Made by a program: the position numbers and the translations under genes. A stretch of DNA of 29,420 nucleotides, taken from positions 1 through 29,420 of the IMG/VR virus record IMGVR_UViG_3300031524_000060; one strand, given 5' to 3'. Below are positions 22,598-29,420 of the stretch, in pieces (positions within the stretch are counted from its first letter, which is position 1; every line of letters starts with the position of its first letter). The DNA comes from a virus. The notes under the pieces are model-generated. The model searched no databases, had not been told where the DNA came from, and saw nothing but the letters and a program-made list of their open reading frames with translations.

Positions 22598-23039
22598 GCT
22601 CGCCTTGCTTTCCTTCGGGGTCCACGGGGCGGAGCCCCTGAAGCTGCTGCGGGGCCACGTCCCGCATGGCTTGCTGTTCGTTTCGCTTTCTCGAAGTCGT
22701 TGCCACGAAGCCGGAATCAAAATGAATCCGAAGCCGACAACTAGCAAGGGTCTGTGGCCACGAATGTTTCAGGTCAGGAGGAAGATGACGTAGCGGCTAC
22801 ACAGTGATTATTTCCTGCGTCCCATCTCGACGGGCCGCGGCGGCTTCACGGATGAAGGCGTTCGGTCCCGCCGCAGATTAAATACTTTGCCAAAGCGCTT
22901 GCGCACCTGCCGGCTCAATTTCAACCATCGGCCGACCGACGACGTTCGAACGGGGGGTCCTGCCCCAGCGCGGCTCGGAGACCATTCGATGTGCAACCGG
23001 AAGCGGAACGAAGCGCGATCCTCTGAGATGACCCGACTG
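22598..23039. other. Intergenic region upstream of mobC with candidate oriT
   Basis: No supported gene. Two GC-rich hairpins lie close to mobC: GGGGC-GGA-GCCCC (22626-22638) and GCGGG-7 nt-CCCGC (22649-22665). oriT usually lies directly upstream of mobC/mobA, and such inverted repeats flank nic sites. The nick sequence itself was not identified. The remainder to 23039 shows only weak short frames. Confidence 0.45.
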
Positions 23040-23588
23040 CTACATCAACAAGAGCGCGCATGTCACGACGGCGAACGTCACCCAAGAAAAAACTGTGTCC
23101 AAGAGCGTGCGGCCTCGCGCCCAACGGAGGTTGAAGAACGAAACAGGAAGCCATCCAACTACGCCCGATGCTATCGATCCTATCGAGGTTGAACCAGCGC
23201 GAATATAGGAGGGCTGACTGATGGGGGATCGCCGTAGATCGCACAACACTTGATGCAAGCCGGCGAGCAAATAGCCGAACCCTACGGAGTCAACAATCCT
23301 AAGTGTGCCGGCGCTCCCAACGACGGCTTTTCCCATGAAATATCCAACAACGTTCAACGAACCGGAAAACAACAAGCCGGTGAGGGCCGCGCCTAACGCC
23401 AGCGACTTGCCTTTACCAGTTGCGATTGCGTGCGCGCTCATGAGGTCTGTGTCTCGAGCGCGCCATTTCACGATTGCTGAGTATGCCGCCCCAACGACTG
23501 ACCAAAGCAGCGGCGCAGCGATTGTACTATGCATCGCCCCCCAATAGATCGACGGGGCGAAGTGCATGAGCAGAAATGCGATCACCAT
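23040..23588 (-). CDS. Multi-span membrane protein of unknown function
   Basis: 182 residues from ATG 23588, preceded by a GGGGG-type ribosome-binding site. Four to five hydrophobic helices are visible: MVIAFLLMHFAP, IAAPLLWSVVGAAYSAIV, LALGAALTGLLFSGSLNVVGYF, FGYLLAGLHQVL and a C-terminal VFSWVTFAVVTCALLLM. Loops are basic (KWRARDTDLM, NLRWARGRT). No family was recognised. It is divergent from the 87-aa gene at 23682, and the two may share a promoter region; together they look like element cargo. Confidence 0.65.
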   Translation of the reverse strand: MVIAFLLMHFAPSIYWGAMHSTIAAPLLWSVVGAAYSAIVKWRARDTDLMSAHAIATGKGKSLALGAALTGLLFSGSLNVVGYFMGKAVVGSAGTLRIVDSVGFGYLLAGLHQVLCDLRRSPISQPSYIRAGSTSIGSIASGVVGWLPVSFFNLRWARGRTLLDTVFSWVTFAVVTCALLLM

Positions 23589-23681
23589 AGATTTCAACCC
23601 CCACGAAGTGGCGATTTCTCGCCTACAAAACGCCACACAGGCACGGCTATGATCGATATGTAGTTGATGGAGAACGTGTCC

Positions 23682-23945
23682 ATGAGTGAATGGCCCGAAC
23701 ACGTCCGATTGCGCGTCGTGACAGACAGGCTGAAGTTGTCGAATATATCGGTGCCTGTCCCTGAAGGCGAGTACGACGGATATATCGACTGGCTGAACGA
23801 AACGGACGGAGAGCGCCAGATGGCCGCCGTTCAACTCGTCATTGGCCCGGCCGTACTCGCTCAACTGGGGCGTCCGGAGGGCATCCCTTCGATGCAATGC
23901 GAAGTGCTGCAATATCTAAAGCAAGGCGATATTGTGCGCATTTGA
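23682..23945 (+). CDS. Small hypothetical cargo protein
   Basis: 87 residues from the ATG at 23682 with GGAG nine bases upstream; earlier TTG and ATG codons (23664, 23667) are possible. The acidic protein (MSEWPEHVRLRVVTDRLKLS, then ECVLQ-like EVLQYLKQGDIVRI at the end) has an alternating strand pattern and no Cys pairs or membrane helix. No family was recognised. It is the only + strand gene of element 2. Confidence 0.55.
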   Translation: MSEWPEHVRLRVVTDRLKLSNISVPVPEGEYDGYIDWLNETDGERQMAAVQLVIGPAVLAQLGRPEGIPSMQCEVLQYLKQGDIVRI

Positions 23946-23991
23946 GTGACCGTGCCCTTTGTTCGACGCGGCGCAGCCCGTCGAAATCTAC

Positions 23992-24010
23992 CGGGACGCC
24001 CTTCGTCCCG
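23992..24010. repeat. GC-rich hairpin downstream of the 87-aa gene
   Basis: Arms CGGGACG (23992-23998) and CGTCCCG (24004-24010) enclose a 5-nt loop. There is no T run, so terminator function is uncertain. It lies between convergent genes (23682 on + and 24141 on -). Confidence 0.35.
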
Positions 24011-24140
24011 ACGCCCTCCTCCCGCCACGGAAAGCGGCGCAGTCACCGCCAGGGCGAAGCGCAGCGGAGCAGCCCGCTTCCGGGCTTGACCGCATGAGAC
24101 GCGTCCCGTGGCATTTCTCCTTTGTCTTCTATCCCGCTAA

Positions 24141-24689
24141 CTACGCGCGAAGTCGCGATATCGTGCTGTGCGAGACTGCGAAAGTCCGAGCAATCTCTGT
24201 AAGCACTTCGCCGGCAGCGCGGCGCTCCAACGCCTCACGCCTCTGATGCGCGGTAAGTTTAGGCTTCCTCCCCAGCCTCACCCCCCGCGCCTTTGCGCGC
24301 TCGCGGCCCTCGCTCGTCCGGCTCAGGATCAGTTCGCGTTCAAATTCGGCCAGGCCGCCCAAGATCGTCAGCATCAAGCGCCCGTGCGGCGTCGTTGTGT
24401 CGGCCCAGGTATCGCGCAGCGACTTGAACCCCGCCCCGGCGTCGTTGACGGCCGCCAGCGTATTCAGCAGATCGCGAGTGGACCGCGCCAGACGGTCAAG
24501 ACGGGTCACAACCAACACGTCGTCCGGAACAAGCGCCTTGATCGCACGCCCCAATTGGGTGCGCTCGGTAACCGCCCCGCTAACCTTCTCTTGAAACACC
24601 GTGACCACGCCCGCCGACTTCAGTTCGGCCACCTGTGCGTCCAAAGTCTGACCGTCGGTCGAGACCCTCGCATACCCTAGAAATGCCAT
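24141..24689 (-). CDS. Serine recombinase (resolvase/invertase family)
   Basis: 182 residues from ATG 24689, preceded by GAGG; an extension to 24746 crosses the res-like site. MAFLGYARVSTDGQTLDAQ carries the nucleophile Ser10 after YARVS. VVTRLDRLARSTRDLL and the GRLMLTILGGLAEFERELI helix complete the small-resolvase catalytic domain. A C-terminal HTH (EVLTEIARTFAVSHSTISRL) follows. It probably resolves dimers of the excised circle or acted in an ancestral transposon. It lies next to the site-like repeats at 24705-24786 and the non-coding repeat block. Confidence 0.9.
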   Translation of the reverse strand: MAFLGYARVSTDGQTLDAQVAELKSAGVVTVFQEKVSGAVTERTQLGRAIKALVPDDVLVVTRLDRLARSTRDLLNTLAAVNDAGAGFKSLRDTWADTTTPHGRLMLTILGGLAEFERELILSRTSEGRERAKARGVRLGRKPKLTAHQRREALERRAAGEVLTEIARTFAVSHSTISRLRA

Positions 24690-24704
24690 CTGATCGTCCC
24701 TCGA

Positions 24705-24786
24705 TTTCGCACCTGAATTTCGCACCAACGAAATGCCTGATTTCATTGGCCCGTGGGGGCCGTGCGAAACTTATGAGTTTTGCACC
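24705..24786. promoter_or_regulatory. res-like site upstream of the serine recombinase
   Basis: TTTCGCACC occurs at 24705-24713 and 24718-24726 (13-bp period). It recurs as an inverted/direct pair GTGCGAAA (24762-24769) and TTTTGCACC (24778-24786) around an 8-bp spacer, giving a 24-bp dyad. GAAAT-5 bp-ATTTC lies between them at 24730-24744. This clustered dyad arrangement directly ahead of a resolvase gene is how res sites are built. Confidence 0.5.
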
Positions 24787-24838
24787 GCGAGCTGATCCTC
24801 TGTCGAAAGCCTGCAACTTCAAAATCTCAGTCGGGCCC

Positions 24839-25350
24839 GGACGCCCGACGACGGCGCGCCGCCGGCGCCGACCGTCCCGCCGGAGCAGTCAAGGCTTCAC
24901 ATCGGCTTCCGGACGCGCCGGCGCCGGCGGCGCGCAGCGGCGCCACCCTCCGCCGGGCCGGTCAAGGCCTCACATCGGCGGCCGGCCTCCACAGCGCCCC
25001 GTCCGGGCGCGCCGGCGCCGGCGGCGCGCAGCGGCGCCACCCTCCGCCGGGCCGGTCAAGGCTTCACATCGGCGGTCGGCCCACGGCGCCCCGTCCGGAC
25101 GCGCCGGTGCCGGCAGCGCGCAGCGGCGCCACCCTCCGCCGGGCCGGTCAAGGCTTCACATCGGCGGTCGGCCCACGGCGCCCCGTCCGGACGCGCCGGC
25201 GCCGGCGGCGCGCAGCGGCGCCACCCTCCGCCGGGCCGGGTCCCGGCCTCACATCGGCGGCCGGCCTCCACGGTGCCCCGTCCGGACGCGCCGGCGTCGG
25301 AGGCTTGCAACGGCGGCAGCCCATCGCCAGGCGGCTCACGTTGGCGTGGG
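24839..25350. repeat. 92-bp GC-rich tandem repeat (minisatellite)
   Basis: Units begin at 24911, 25005, 25097 and 25189 (lengths 94, 92, 92 and 95) and share blocks such as GCGCAGCGGCGCCACCCTCC and GGTCAAGGCTTCACATCGGC. Diverged part-units lie at 24839 and from 25284. Units are contiguous without spacers. Near-identity of the central copies implies recent amplification. Confidence 0.85.
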
Positions 25351-25380
25351 CTCGCCAAGGGCACCCGCTCGATACGATCC

Positions 25381-25475
25381 TTCCAGTCTCGAAGCTTCAC
25401 AATTCGAGATTCGGATCGAAATGCTTCAAGACTCGAATTTTCTGAATTCGAGATTCGAATTTTCTATCTCTCGGT
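25381..25475. repeat. AT-rich palindromic island (TTCGAA-type inverted repeats), candidate origin
   Basis: A direct repeat AATTCGAGATTCG occurs at 25401-25413 and 25445-25457. Stems include CTCGAA/TTCGAG (25388-25408), CTCGAATT-5 nt-AATTCGAG (25432-25452) and AATTCGA-3 nt-TCGAATT (25445-25461). The AT-rich stretch contrasts sharply with both flanks and lies downstream of the HUH Rep gene, so it is a candidate replication origin or partition site. Confidence 0.5.
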
Positions 25476-25540
25476 AGGACTGAGCGGCAGGACCGATCCT
25501 ACGGCGCCGGCGACAGAGCCGCGGCGGCGCCGCCGACCTT

Positions 25541-25790
25541 CCGGACACGGCCCACGTCGGCAGCCGGTCCCGACGCCGGTCCCTCCGGCCACGTTGCCGG
25601 CGACGGGGGCCGCAGCGGCGCCAGCAGCCTCCCGGACGCGGCCCACCTCGGCGGGCGATCTCGACGCATCTCTCCCGACGCGCCGCCGGCGACCGGACCG
25701 CAGCGGTGCCATCGGCCTTCCGGACGCGGGTCCGCGTCGGCAGACGGTCTCAGCACCGGGGCGCTGGTCTTCACGGGAAAATCTATTCAG
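25541..25790. repeat. Second, diverged tandem repeat of about 90 bp
   Basis: The phrase CCGGAC(A/G)CGG followed by a (C/T)CGGC block recurs at 25541, 25632 and 25720. GCAGCGG(C/T)GCCA phrases resemble the 92-bp minisatellite, suggesting a shared but older origin. Confidence 0.5.
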
Positions 25791-25791
25791 T

Positions 25792-27255
25792 TCACGTCGG
25801 CGGGACGGCTGCGATGCCGGCGGGTCTGGAAGCACCCTTGCTACTATCGGGGTCTCGCGACTGGCGCATCCGTCGCCGACCTCGTGGAGTCAGCCAAGCC
25901 AGGGCCTGCGACAGTCCCCGAACGACCACGCGCAAGAAATGTCCCATTGCCTGCCATAGACCAGCCCGTGTCGTGCGGTCGGGCGGGAGCGTTCCCTGAG
26001 CCGCCGTCGGAAAAACAGGAGGAAGGACCACAAGGGCGGCCGGATTGGTGTCTGTAGGGGTCGTGGCGGGTCGCTGAGCCTCATCGGGCGACGGGTCCGC
26101 CGGATCAGAAGACGAAGCTGCCGAAAAAGGACTTAAGCCGGTCGTCGTAGTTGGTTTGGTGGCGTGGTCGTCGTAGCCGTCCGGATCATCGCTTCGTGCG
26201 GTCCTTTGGGCACGGCGCGATCCCGCCAGAATTTCGTCCTTGTGCTGCCGGGTGAGGCGTTCGCCTGGCTGAACGAACGCAATCGCGCACCAGCGGAGTT
26301 CTCCAAGCAGCTTCGCCTGCACGTAGCCCACGACTGTGCCGGTCACGCTGGGCGGCTTGGATAAAGGCGACCTCGCCGGTGGAGGACGCCTCTGGATGGG
26401 TACAATCTGAATCGCGCCATCTTCGCGAACGGGGCGCTGCCCCTCCAACGTCGCCTTGAATTCCGCGAAGGCGCCGGCGGGCCTGATGAGCCGAGGTCGC
26501 GGCAGCGACCACAAGGCTTTCACGGCTTCGTCCGGCCATTCCTGCGCTTCGCGGTGATCGACGATCCACGTCAATACGTAGTTAGCGAGAGCCGCCGGAT
26601 TGTGGATCTTTTCCGGCTCCATCCAAACCGTGCTGAATTTGGTCTGAATCCCTTTCCAGACGGTGTCGAGGTCATCTTGGGTGATCAACCAAAGGCAGTG
26701 AAGGTGTAGGTCGAACATCTGAAGGCGTTCGTCATATCTGACGTGAATCACGGATAGCAGCGGACGAATCTTGCCGTCGGATATGAGCCGGCCCACATGC
26801 TGGTTGTAGGCGGCAGACAGTTCTTGAATGGAAGCCAGAAGCCCCTCGATAGTGGCCTTCTTCCCGCGTGGGCGTAATACGAAATGCCTTAGATCAGCGA
26901 AGTCCGCTGACTGCGCGAATAGATCGAAAACAATCGCGTTTTCCGCGGCGCGCTCGGCAGCTACCGAGGCAAAGGCCCATTTTTCGCGTTTGCTGGACCC
27001 TGCGAAGGTCATACCGGGATCCACCTCAACATCGACGAGTATGCGATTGTTGCGGCGGATCGGATCGAGACCCAACGACTGGAGGCGTTCGATCATCCGC
27101 GTGTCGAGTTCACGACGTTCGTCCGACAAGATCCGTGCGCGATTTCTGATCTTGCCGGGATGATCGATGGTCGCGGCGCCGCCGTCCCCGGGCTCAACGG
27201 AGCTTTCCGGAAGGCGATCGTTCTCGTCGGCTGTCGGTTTGTGGCCACAGATCAT
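25792..27255 (-). CDS. HUH-endonuclease replication initiator candidate (rolling-circle Rep)
   Basis: 487 residues from ATG 27255. A predicted strand LRHFVLRP (about 122-129) may be motif 1. FDLHLHCLWLI contains the His-hydrophobe-His motif (His184, His186), and NPAALANYVLTWI supplies a candidate nucleophile Tyr226. The later SLPRPRLIRPAGAFAEF resembles the conserved Rep C-terminal segment. Residues about 350-430 are a Pro/Ser/Thr-rich linker, followed by a helical tail (ALAWLTPRGRRRMRQ). Rep proteins of this kind nick an origin and start rolling-circle replication. It lies downstream of the integrase in the same orientation (81-bp gap), and its gene ends at the repeat block. The family call is by motif only. 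Confidence 0.65.
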   Translation of the reverse strand: MICGHKPTADENDRLPESSVEPGDGGAATIDHPGKIRNRARILSDERRELDTRMIERLQSLGLDPIRRNNRILVDVEVDPGMTFAGSSKREKWAFASVAAERAAENAIVFDLFAQSADFADLRHFVLRPRGKKATIEGLLASIQELSAAYNQHVGRLISDGKIRPLLSVIHVRYDERLQMFDLHLHCLWLITQDDLDTVWKGIQTKFSTVWMEPEKIHNPAALANYVLTWIVDHREAQEWPDEAVKALWSLPRPRLIRPAGAFAEFKATLEGQRPVREDGAIQIVPIQRRPPPARSPLSKPPSVTGTVVGYVQAKLLGELRWCAIAFVQPGERLTRQHKDEILAGSRRAQRTARSDDPDGYDDHATKPTTTTGLSPFSAASSSDPADPSPDEAQRPATTPTDTNPAALVVLPPVFPTAAQGTLPPDRTTRAGLWQAMGHFLRVVVRGLSQALAWLTPRGRRRMRQSRDPDSSKGASRPAGIAAVPPT

Positions 27256-27336
27256 CGCCGAAAGCTGACGACGCCGATGGAAAGAGTCCAGAGATACCTA
27301 CTCGCCTGCAGGAGAGGCGGTCTCCGTCGCCGGCGA

Positions 27337-29196
27337 TCACTTCTTCGTCGGTGGGGGCGTCTTCTTCCTAGAAGCCTTTTTCTTCATCTCCCGTTCTGCG
27401 AGCGCGACATAGCGCGCCAACTCGCGGTCACGCCCCGGCGCTGGCTCGTTGCGGGGGCCTGAGTATTTGAGATGGCTGAGGTCGGCATTGATGCTGATTG
27501 TGTTCACGCAACGCCGCAAGATCGGCAGCCAGATGGCCTTGGTGTAGCGCGAACCTTCACTCCGCCGGATCGGCGATTCATGACCGATCAGTTCGTCGAT
27601 CCAGCTTTCCTTGATGCCCGGTGCGTTTTTGAGGGCCGTTTCTACGTTTCCTCGAAACGAGTGAAAATCAACCTTGGGAAGATAGCACCCGGAATTCATA
27701 CGCAGGGTAGTGAATTTTCCACTGAACGCCGCCGACCTGCGGGAGCCCGGACCCTGCTCGATCAATTCCGGGAACAGCGGTTCTTCAGGATTTCGACCGA
27801 GGACTCGATATTCAAGAAAGCCCGCTTCGAGGAGTAAATCCGGGACGGGAACGTTGCGCTCAGAGCCGGAATCCTTCCCGTCGATGATTTCGAGGTAGGG
27901 GATTCGACCGCCGTCGGTGCCTTCAAATTTGATGGCTCCAACGAGAGCGTCGGCGATTTCATTCTCGCGAACACCGGTCAATCGTCCCCAGAGCGTCACC
28001 CAGAACATGCCATCGTGGTGAATCTCGTTGCCCGGAATTGCACGTCGATGAATCGACTTGCAACCGCGTATCCACGGGGCTGAGAAGAACTTGTTCTCCA
28101 GCGCCAACGGCCAATTGTGTCGCTCGTTGCGCGCACCACGGCCTTTTTTCTTCGGAGTGTGGAATCCCTCGAATGGATTGGCGATCTCTGCCGCAACGAG
28201 CTTCTTCTCGACAAGGTAATCCCAGTATTCGCCGAGGTTTGCGAAGTGCTTATTGACCGTTCCGATGGCCACCATCGCGATCTGCTTCTTCGGATGCTTC
28301 GGCGCAACGGCCAGCCGCTTCGCTTTCGCGATCATCTCGGGAATCGGCATGACAGCCCAGTCGCCGCGCGAATAGTCTCTAGGCATCGAAAGGAGCGTGG
28401 TCTTGAAGTCCGAGGCGAGCGCCGTGACGCAAATTTGGCGGATCGTGGCGTCGGGGAACAAGCGCTTGAAGACGTTGTGGGAGCCCCGCGCGTTGGCCGC
28501 CGTGTCCGTTTTCCAAGCGTGATTGGTCACTTTGTGGGCTTCGAAGGCGCTCCAATGCATCAGAAAGTCGAAGGTCGGGTACACGATCTGGCTGCTGGTC
28601 GTGATGTGCTTCGGAATCGAAGCGACCGTGTCGCGCATCTCGTCGAGCAACGTCGAAAAGCCCCGCAAGATCGTTCGCGCCCAGAGCCGCCCATCGACGG
28701 TCGACCTATCGACCGACTGCTCCATCGATATCGCCGCCGCTTGGATGATCGGTTCAAATCGCGAGCCGTCGCCCTGGCCGCGCAGCACGGCGGCGATCTC
28801 CTGCCTTTGATGGTCCGCATGAAAGTTGTCGGCGAACCTGAGCAAGCCATCAAGTTCGCGGGCGTCCTGTTCCCCCATCGCCGCGATCTCGCCGGTATCC
28901 AGGAAATCGAAGCCATTGGTCGCGGCCCGGCGCACCTCATGCGCCCAGACTCGCTCGTCGATCCAGGCGCGGACGGTGCTTTCGACCATGCTTCTTGATG
29001 GATATGGGCGTTGCATCAGCAGGGTCTCGATTTTGATCGATAGGATCCGGGCTCGCCATAGAGCGACCCGTCGGTCGGCGGTCTGGAGCGAGCGAATAAG
29101 CTCGCCCGGGCCGCCGCGACCCGCAAGCCGGACGGGCCAGCGGTATCGAAAAAACCATGTACAACCGCGTCTACGAAGATGATGACCTTGCCCCAA
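27337..29196 (-). CDS. int: Tyrosine integrase of element 2
   Basis: 619 residues if started at TTG 29196, which follows GGGAG at 7 bp and leaves the arm motif outside the gene; the frame is open to TTG 29274. The N-terminus HHLRRRGCTWFFRYRWPVRL and IRSLQTADRRVALWRARIL is the entry domain common in long proteobacterial integrases. Catalytic residues (619-aa numbering) are Arg410 in TGVRENEIADAL, Lys441 in DGKDSG, His512 and Arg515 in FHSFRGN, His539 in IGHES and Tyr551 in SRYTKA. A basic tail ends SRKKTPPPTKK. It lies 107 bp from the right core. It is much longer than the prophage integrase and is not a duplicate of it. Confidence 0.9.
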   Translation of the reverse strand: MGQGHHLRRRGCTWFFRYRWPVRLAGRGGPGELIRSLQTADRRVALWRARILSIKIETLLMQRPYPSRSMVESTVRAWIDERVWAHEVRRAATNGFDFLDTGEIAAMGEQDARELDGLLRFADNFHADHQRQEIAAVLRGQGDGSRFEPIIQAAAISMEQSVDRSTVDGRLWARTILRGFSTLLDEMRDTVASIPKHITTSSQIVYPTFDFLMHWSAFEAHKVTNHAWKTDTAANARGSHNVFKRLFPDATIRQICVTALASDFKTTLLSMPRDYSRGDWAVMPIPEMIAKAKRLAVAPKHPKKQIAMVAIGTVNKHFANLGEYWDYLVEKKLVAAEIANPFEGFHTPKKKGRGARNERHNWPLALENKFFSAPWIRGCKSIHRRAIPGNEIHHDGMFWVTLWGRLTGVRENEIADALVGAIKFEGTDGGRIPYLEIIDGKDSGSERNVPVPDLLLEAGFLEYRVLGRNPEEPLFPELIEQGPGSRRSAAFSGKFTTLRMNSGCYLPKVDFHSFRGNVETALKNAPGIKESWIDELIGHESPIRRSEGSRYTKAIWLPILRRCVNTISINADLSHLKYSGPRNEPAPGRDRELARYVALAEREMKKKASRKKTPPPTKK

Positions 29197-29208
29197 AAGT
29201 GCGCTCCC

Positions 29209-29230
29209 GTGGACCAAAAGTGTGGACCAC
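29209..29230. repeat. Right arm-type motif of element 2
   Basis: GTGGACCA occurs at 29209-29216 and 29222-29229. Read in reverse complement the block matches the left motif at 18849-18870, and it lies exactly 72 bp from the right core, mirroring the left end. It lies just upstream of the preferred integrase start. Confidence 0.65.
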
Positions 29231-29302
29231 CGCGCGGACGGGGAGACGGGACAAGGCGCAAGCCATTGAAGCAACGAGGGAATTACGAAAGCCGGGATGG
29301 AC

Positions 29303-29319
29303 TCCTAGTTCCCCAGCCA
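29303..29319. repeat. Attachment-site core, right end of element 2
   Basis: Identical over 17 bp to the copy at 18760-18776. The preceding bases (GGGATGGAC) do not complete a tRNA T-loop, so this too is a duplicated 3' tRNA fragment. DNA from 29320 to the window end shows no gene and is probably host sequence or another element. Confidence 0.8.
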
Positions 29320-29420
29320 TCGTCAAATCATCGACTACGCCAGGCTATTTGCGCCAAATTGCATTGAACTATCAATGCCTCCCTCGTGCTTGGCCTGTGG
29401 TGTCATTCGGTCAAGATATC

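Larger units (their letters stand above)
24690..25791. other. Non-coding block: res-like site, minisatellite and palindromic island
   Basis: No gene is supported over 1.1 kb. Long open frames here are produced by GC-rich repeats whose 92-bp unit is not a multiple of three. The block runs from the recombinase start to the rep stop and holds the features listed separately. Confidence 0.7.
18760..29319. mobile_element. Integrative mobilizable element (about 10.5 kb)
   Basis: Both ends carry the 17-bp tRNA-like core, and mirrored 22-bp motifs lie 72 bp inside each core. Contents are a tyrosine integrase adjacent to the right end, an HUH Rep candidate, a serine resolvase, relaxase and MobC genes, a possible oriT, repeats and cargo. 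There is no type IV secretion or coupling protein gene, so transfer would need a helper. It is inserted directly against the prophage, giving a tandem array at one tRNA site. Confidence 0.8.

Noticed and set aside
22808-22996. 62-residue - strand frame upstream of mobC
   Set aside because: It needs a TTG start without a clear ribosome-binding site; its Arg/Pro-rich content looks non-coding.
24839-25350. CRISPR array
   Set aside because: Units are 92 bp, contiguous and GC-rich, with no unique spacers between short repeats and no cas genes in the window.
24635-25477. Long + strand open frames (221-280 residues) of Pro/Arg/Ala-rich sequence
   Set aside because: They arise from the GC-rich tandem repeat, whose 92-bp unit shifts frame each copy. 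No ribosome-binding site or domain is present, and the frames overlap the res-like site.
29260-29319. Complete tRNA-Gln at the right attachment core
   Set aside because: Only the terminal 17 bases fit; the sequence before it lacks the TTC T-loop and the anticodon and D arms.

Overview
The window is GC-rich, densely coded accessory DNA, most consistent with an alphaproteobacterial chromosome, probably of the Rhizobiales type. That host call is inferred from base composition, the style of the hypothetical proteins and the attachment sequence; no host housekeeping gene is present. Two different integrative elements sit head to tail. Each ends on its right in the same 17-bp sequence, TCCTAGTTCCCCAGCCA (18760-18776 and 29303-29319). 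It reads like the 3' end of a tRNA-Gln gene (end of the T-stem, acceptor strand, discriminator G, CCA). Neither copy is a complete tRNA, so the intact gene should lie to the left of the window.

Element 1 (window start to 18776) is the right part of a T7-like prophage. On the + strand (2-3357) are the end of a tail fibre gene, a glycine-rich tail or adhesin gene, a small tail-region protein and a lysis cassette with a GH108 endolysin and three small membrane proteins. A lone membrane-anchored cargo gene (3454-3972) follows, bracketed by two related terminator hairpins. From 16894 down to 4039 the - strand carries a tightly overlapping T7-type operon: single-subunit RNA polymerase, ssDNA-binding protein, endonuclease I, primase-helicase, family A DNA polymerase, 5'-3' exonuclease, a nucleotidyltransferase-like protein, dNMP kinase, an HslV-like Ntn hydrolase and many small proteins. 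Its tyrosine integrase (17378-18670) lies beside the right attachment site. Late and replication genes converge, unlike the one-strand layout of classical T7.

Element 2 (about 18777-29319, 10.5 kb) looks like an integrative mobilizable element. It has a tyrosine integrase next to its right end, a rolling-circle-type HUH Rep candidate, a serine resolvase with a res-like site, relaxase and MobC genes with a possible oriT, and cargo genes for zinc-ribbon and membrane proteins. A roughly 1-kb non-coding block holds a 92-bp minisatellite, an AT-rich palindromic island and a second diverged repeat. Near-identical 22-bp motifs lie in inverted orientation exactly 72 bp inside both attachment repeats, which supports these boundaries and suggests integrase arm sites.

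The most notable points are the temperate T7-like prophage with its own polymerase and integrase, the phage-encoded proteasome-like hydrolase, the terminator-bracketed cargo gene, the tandem use of one tRNA site by unrelated integrases, and the combination of HUH Rep, resolvase and palindromic repeats in element 2.
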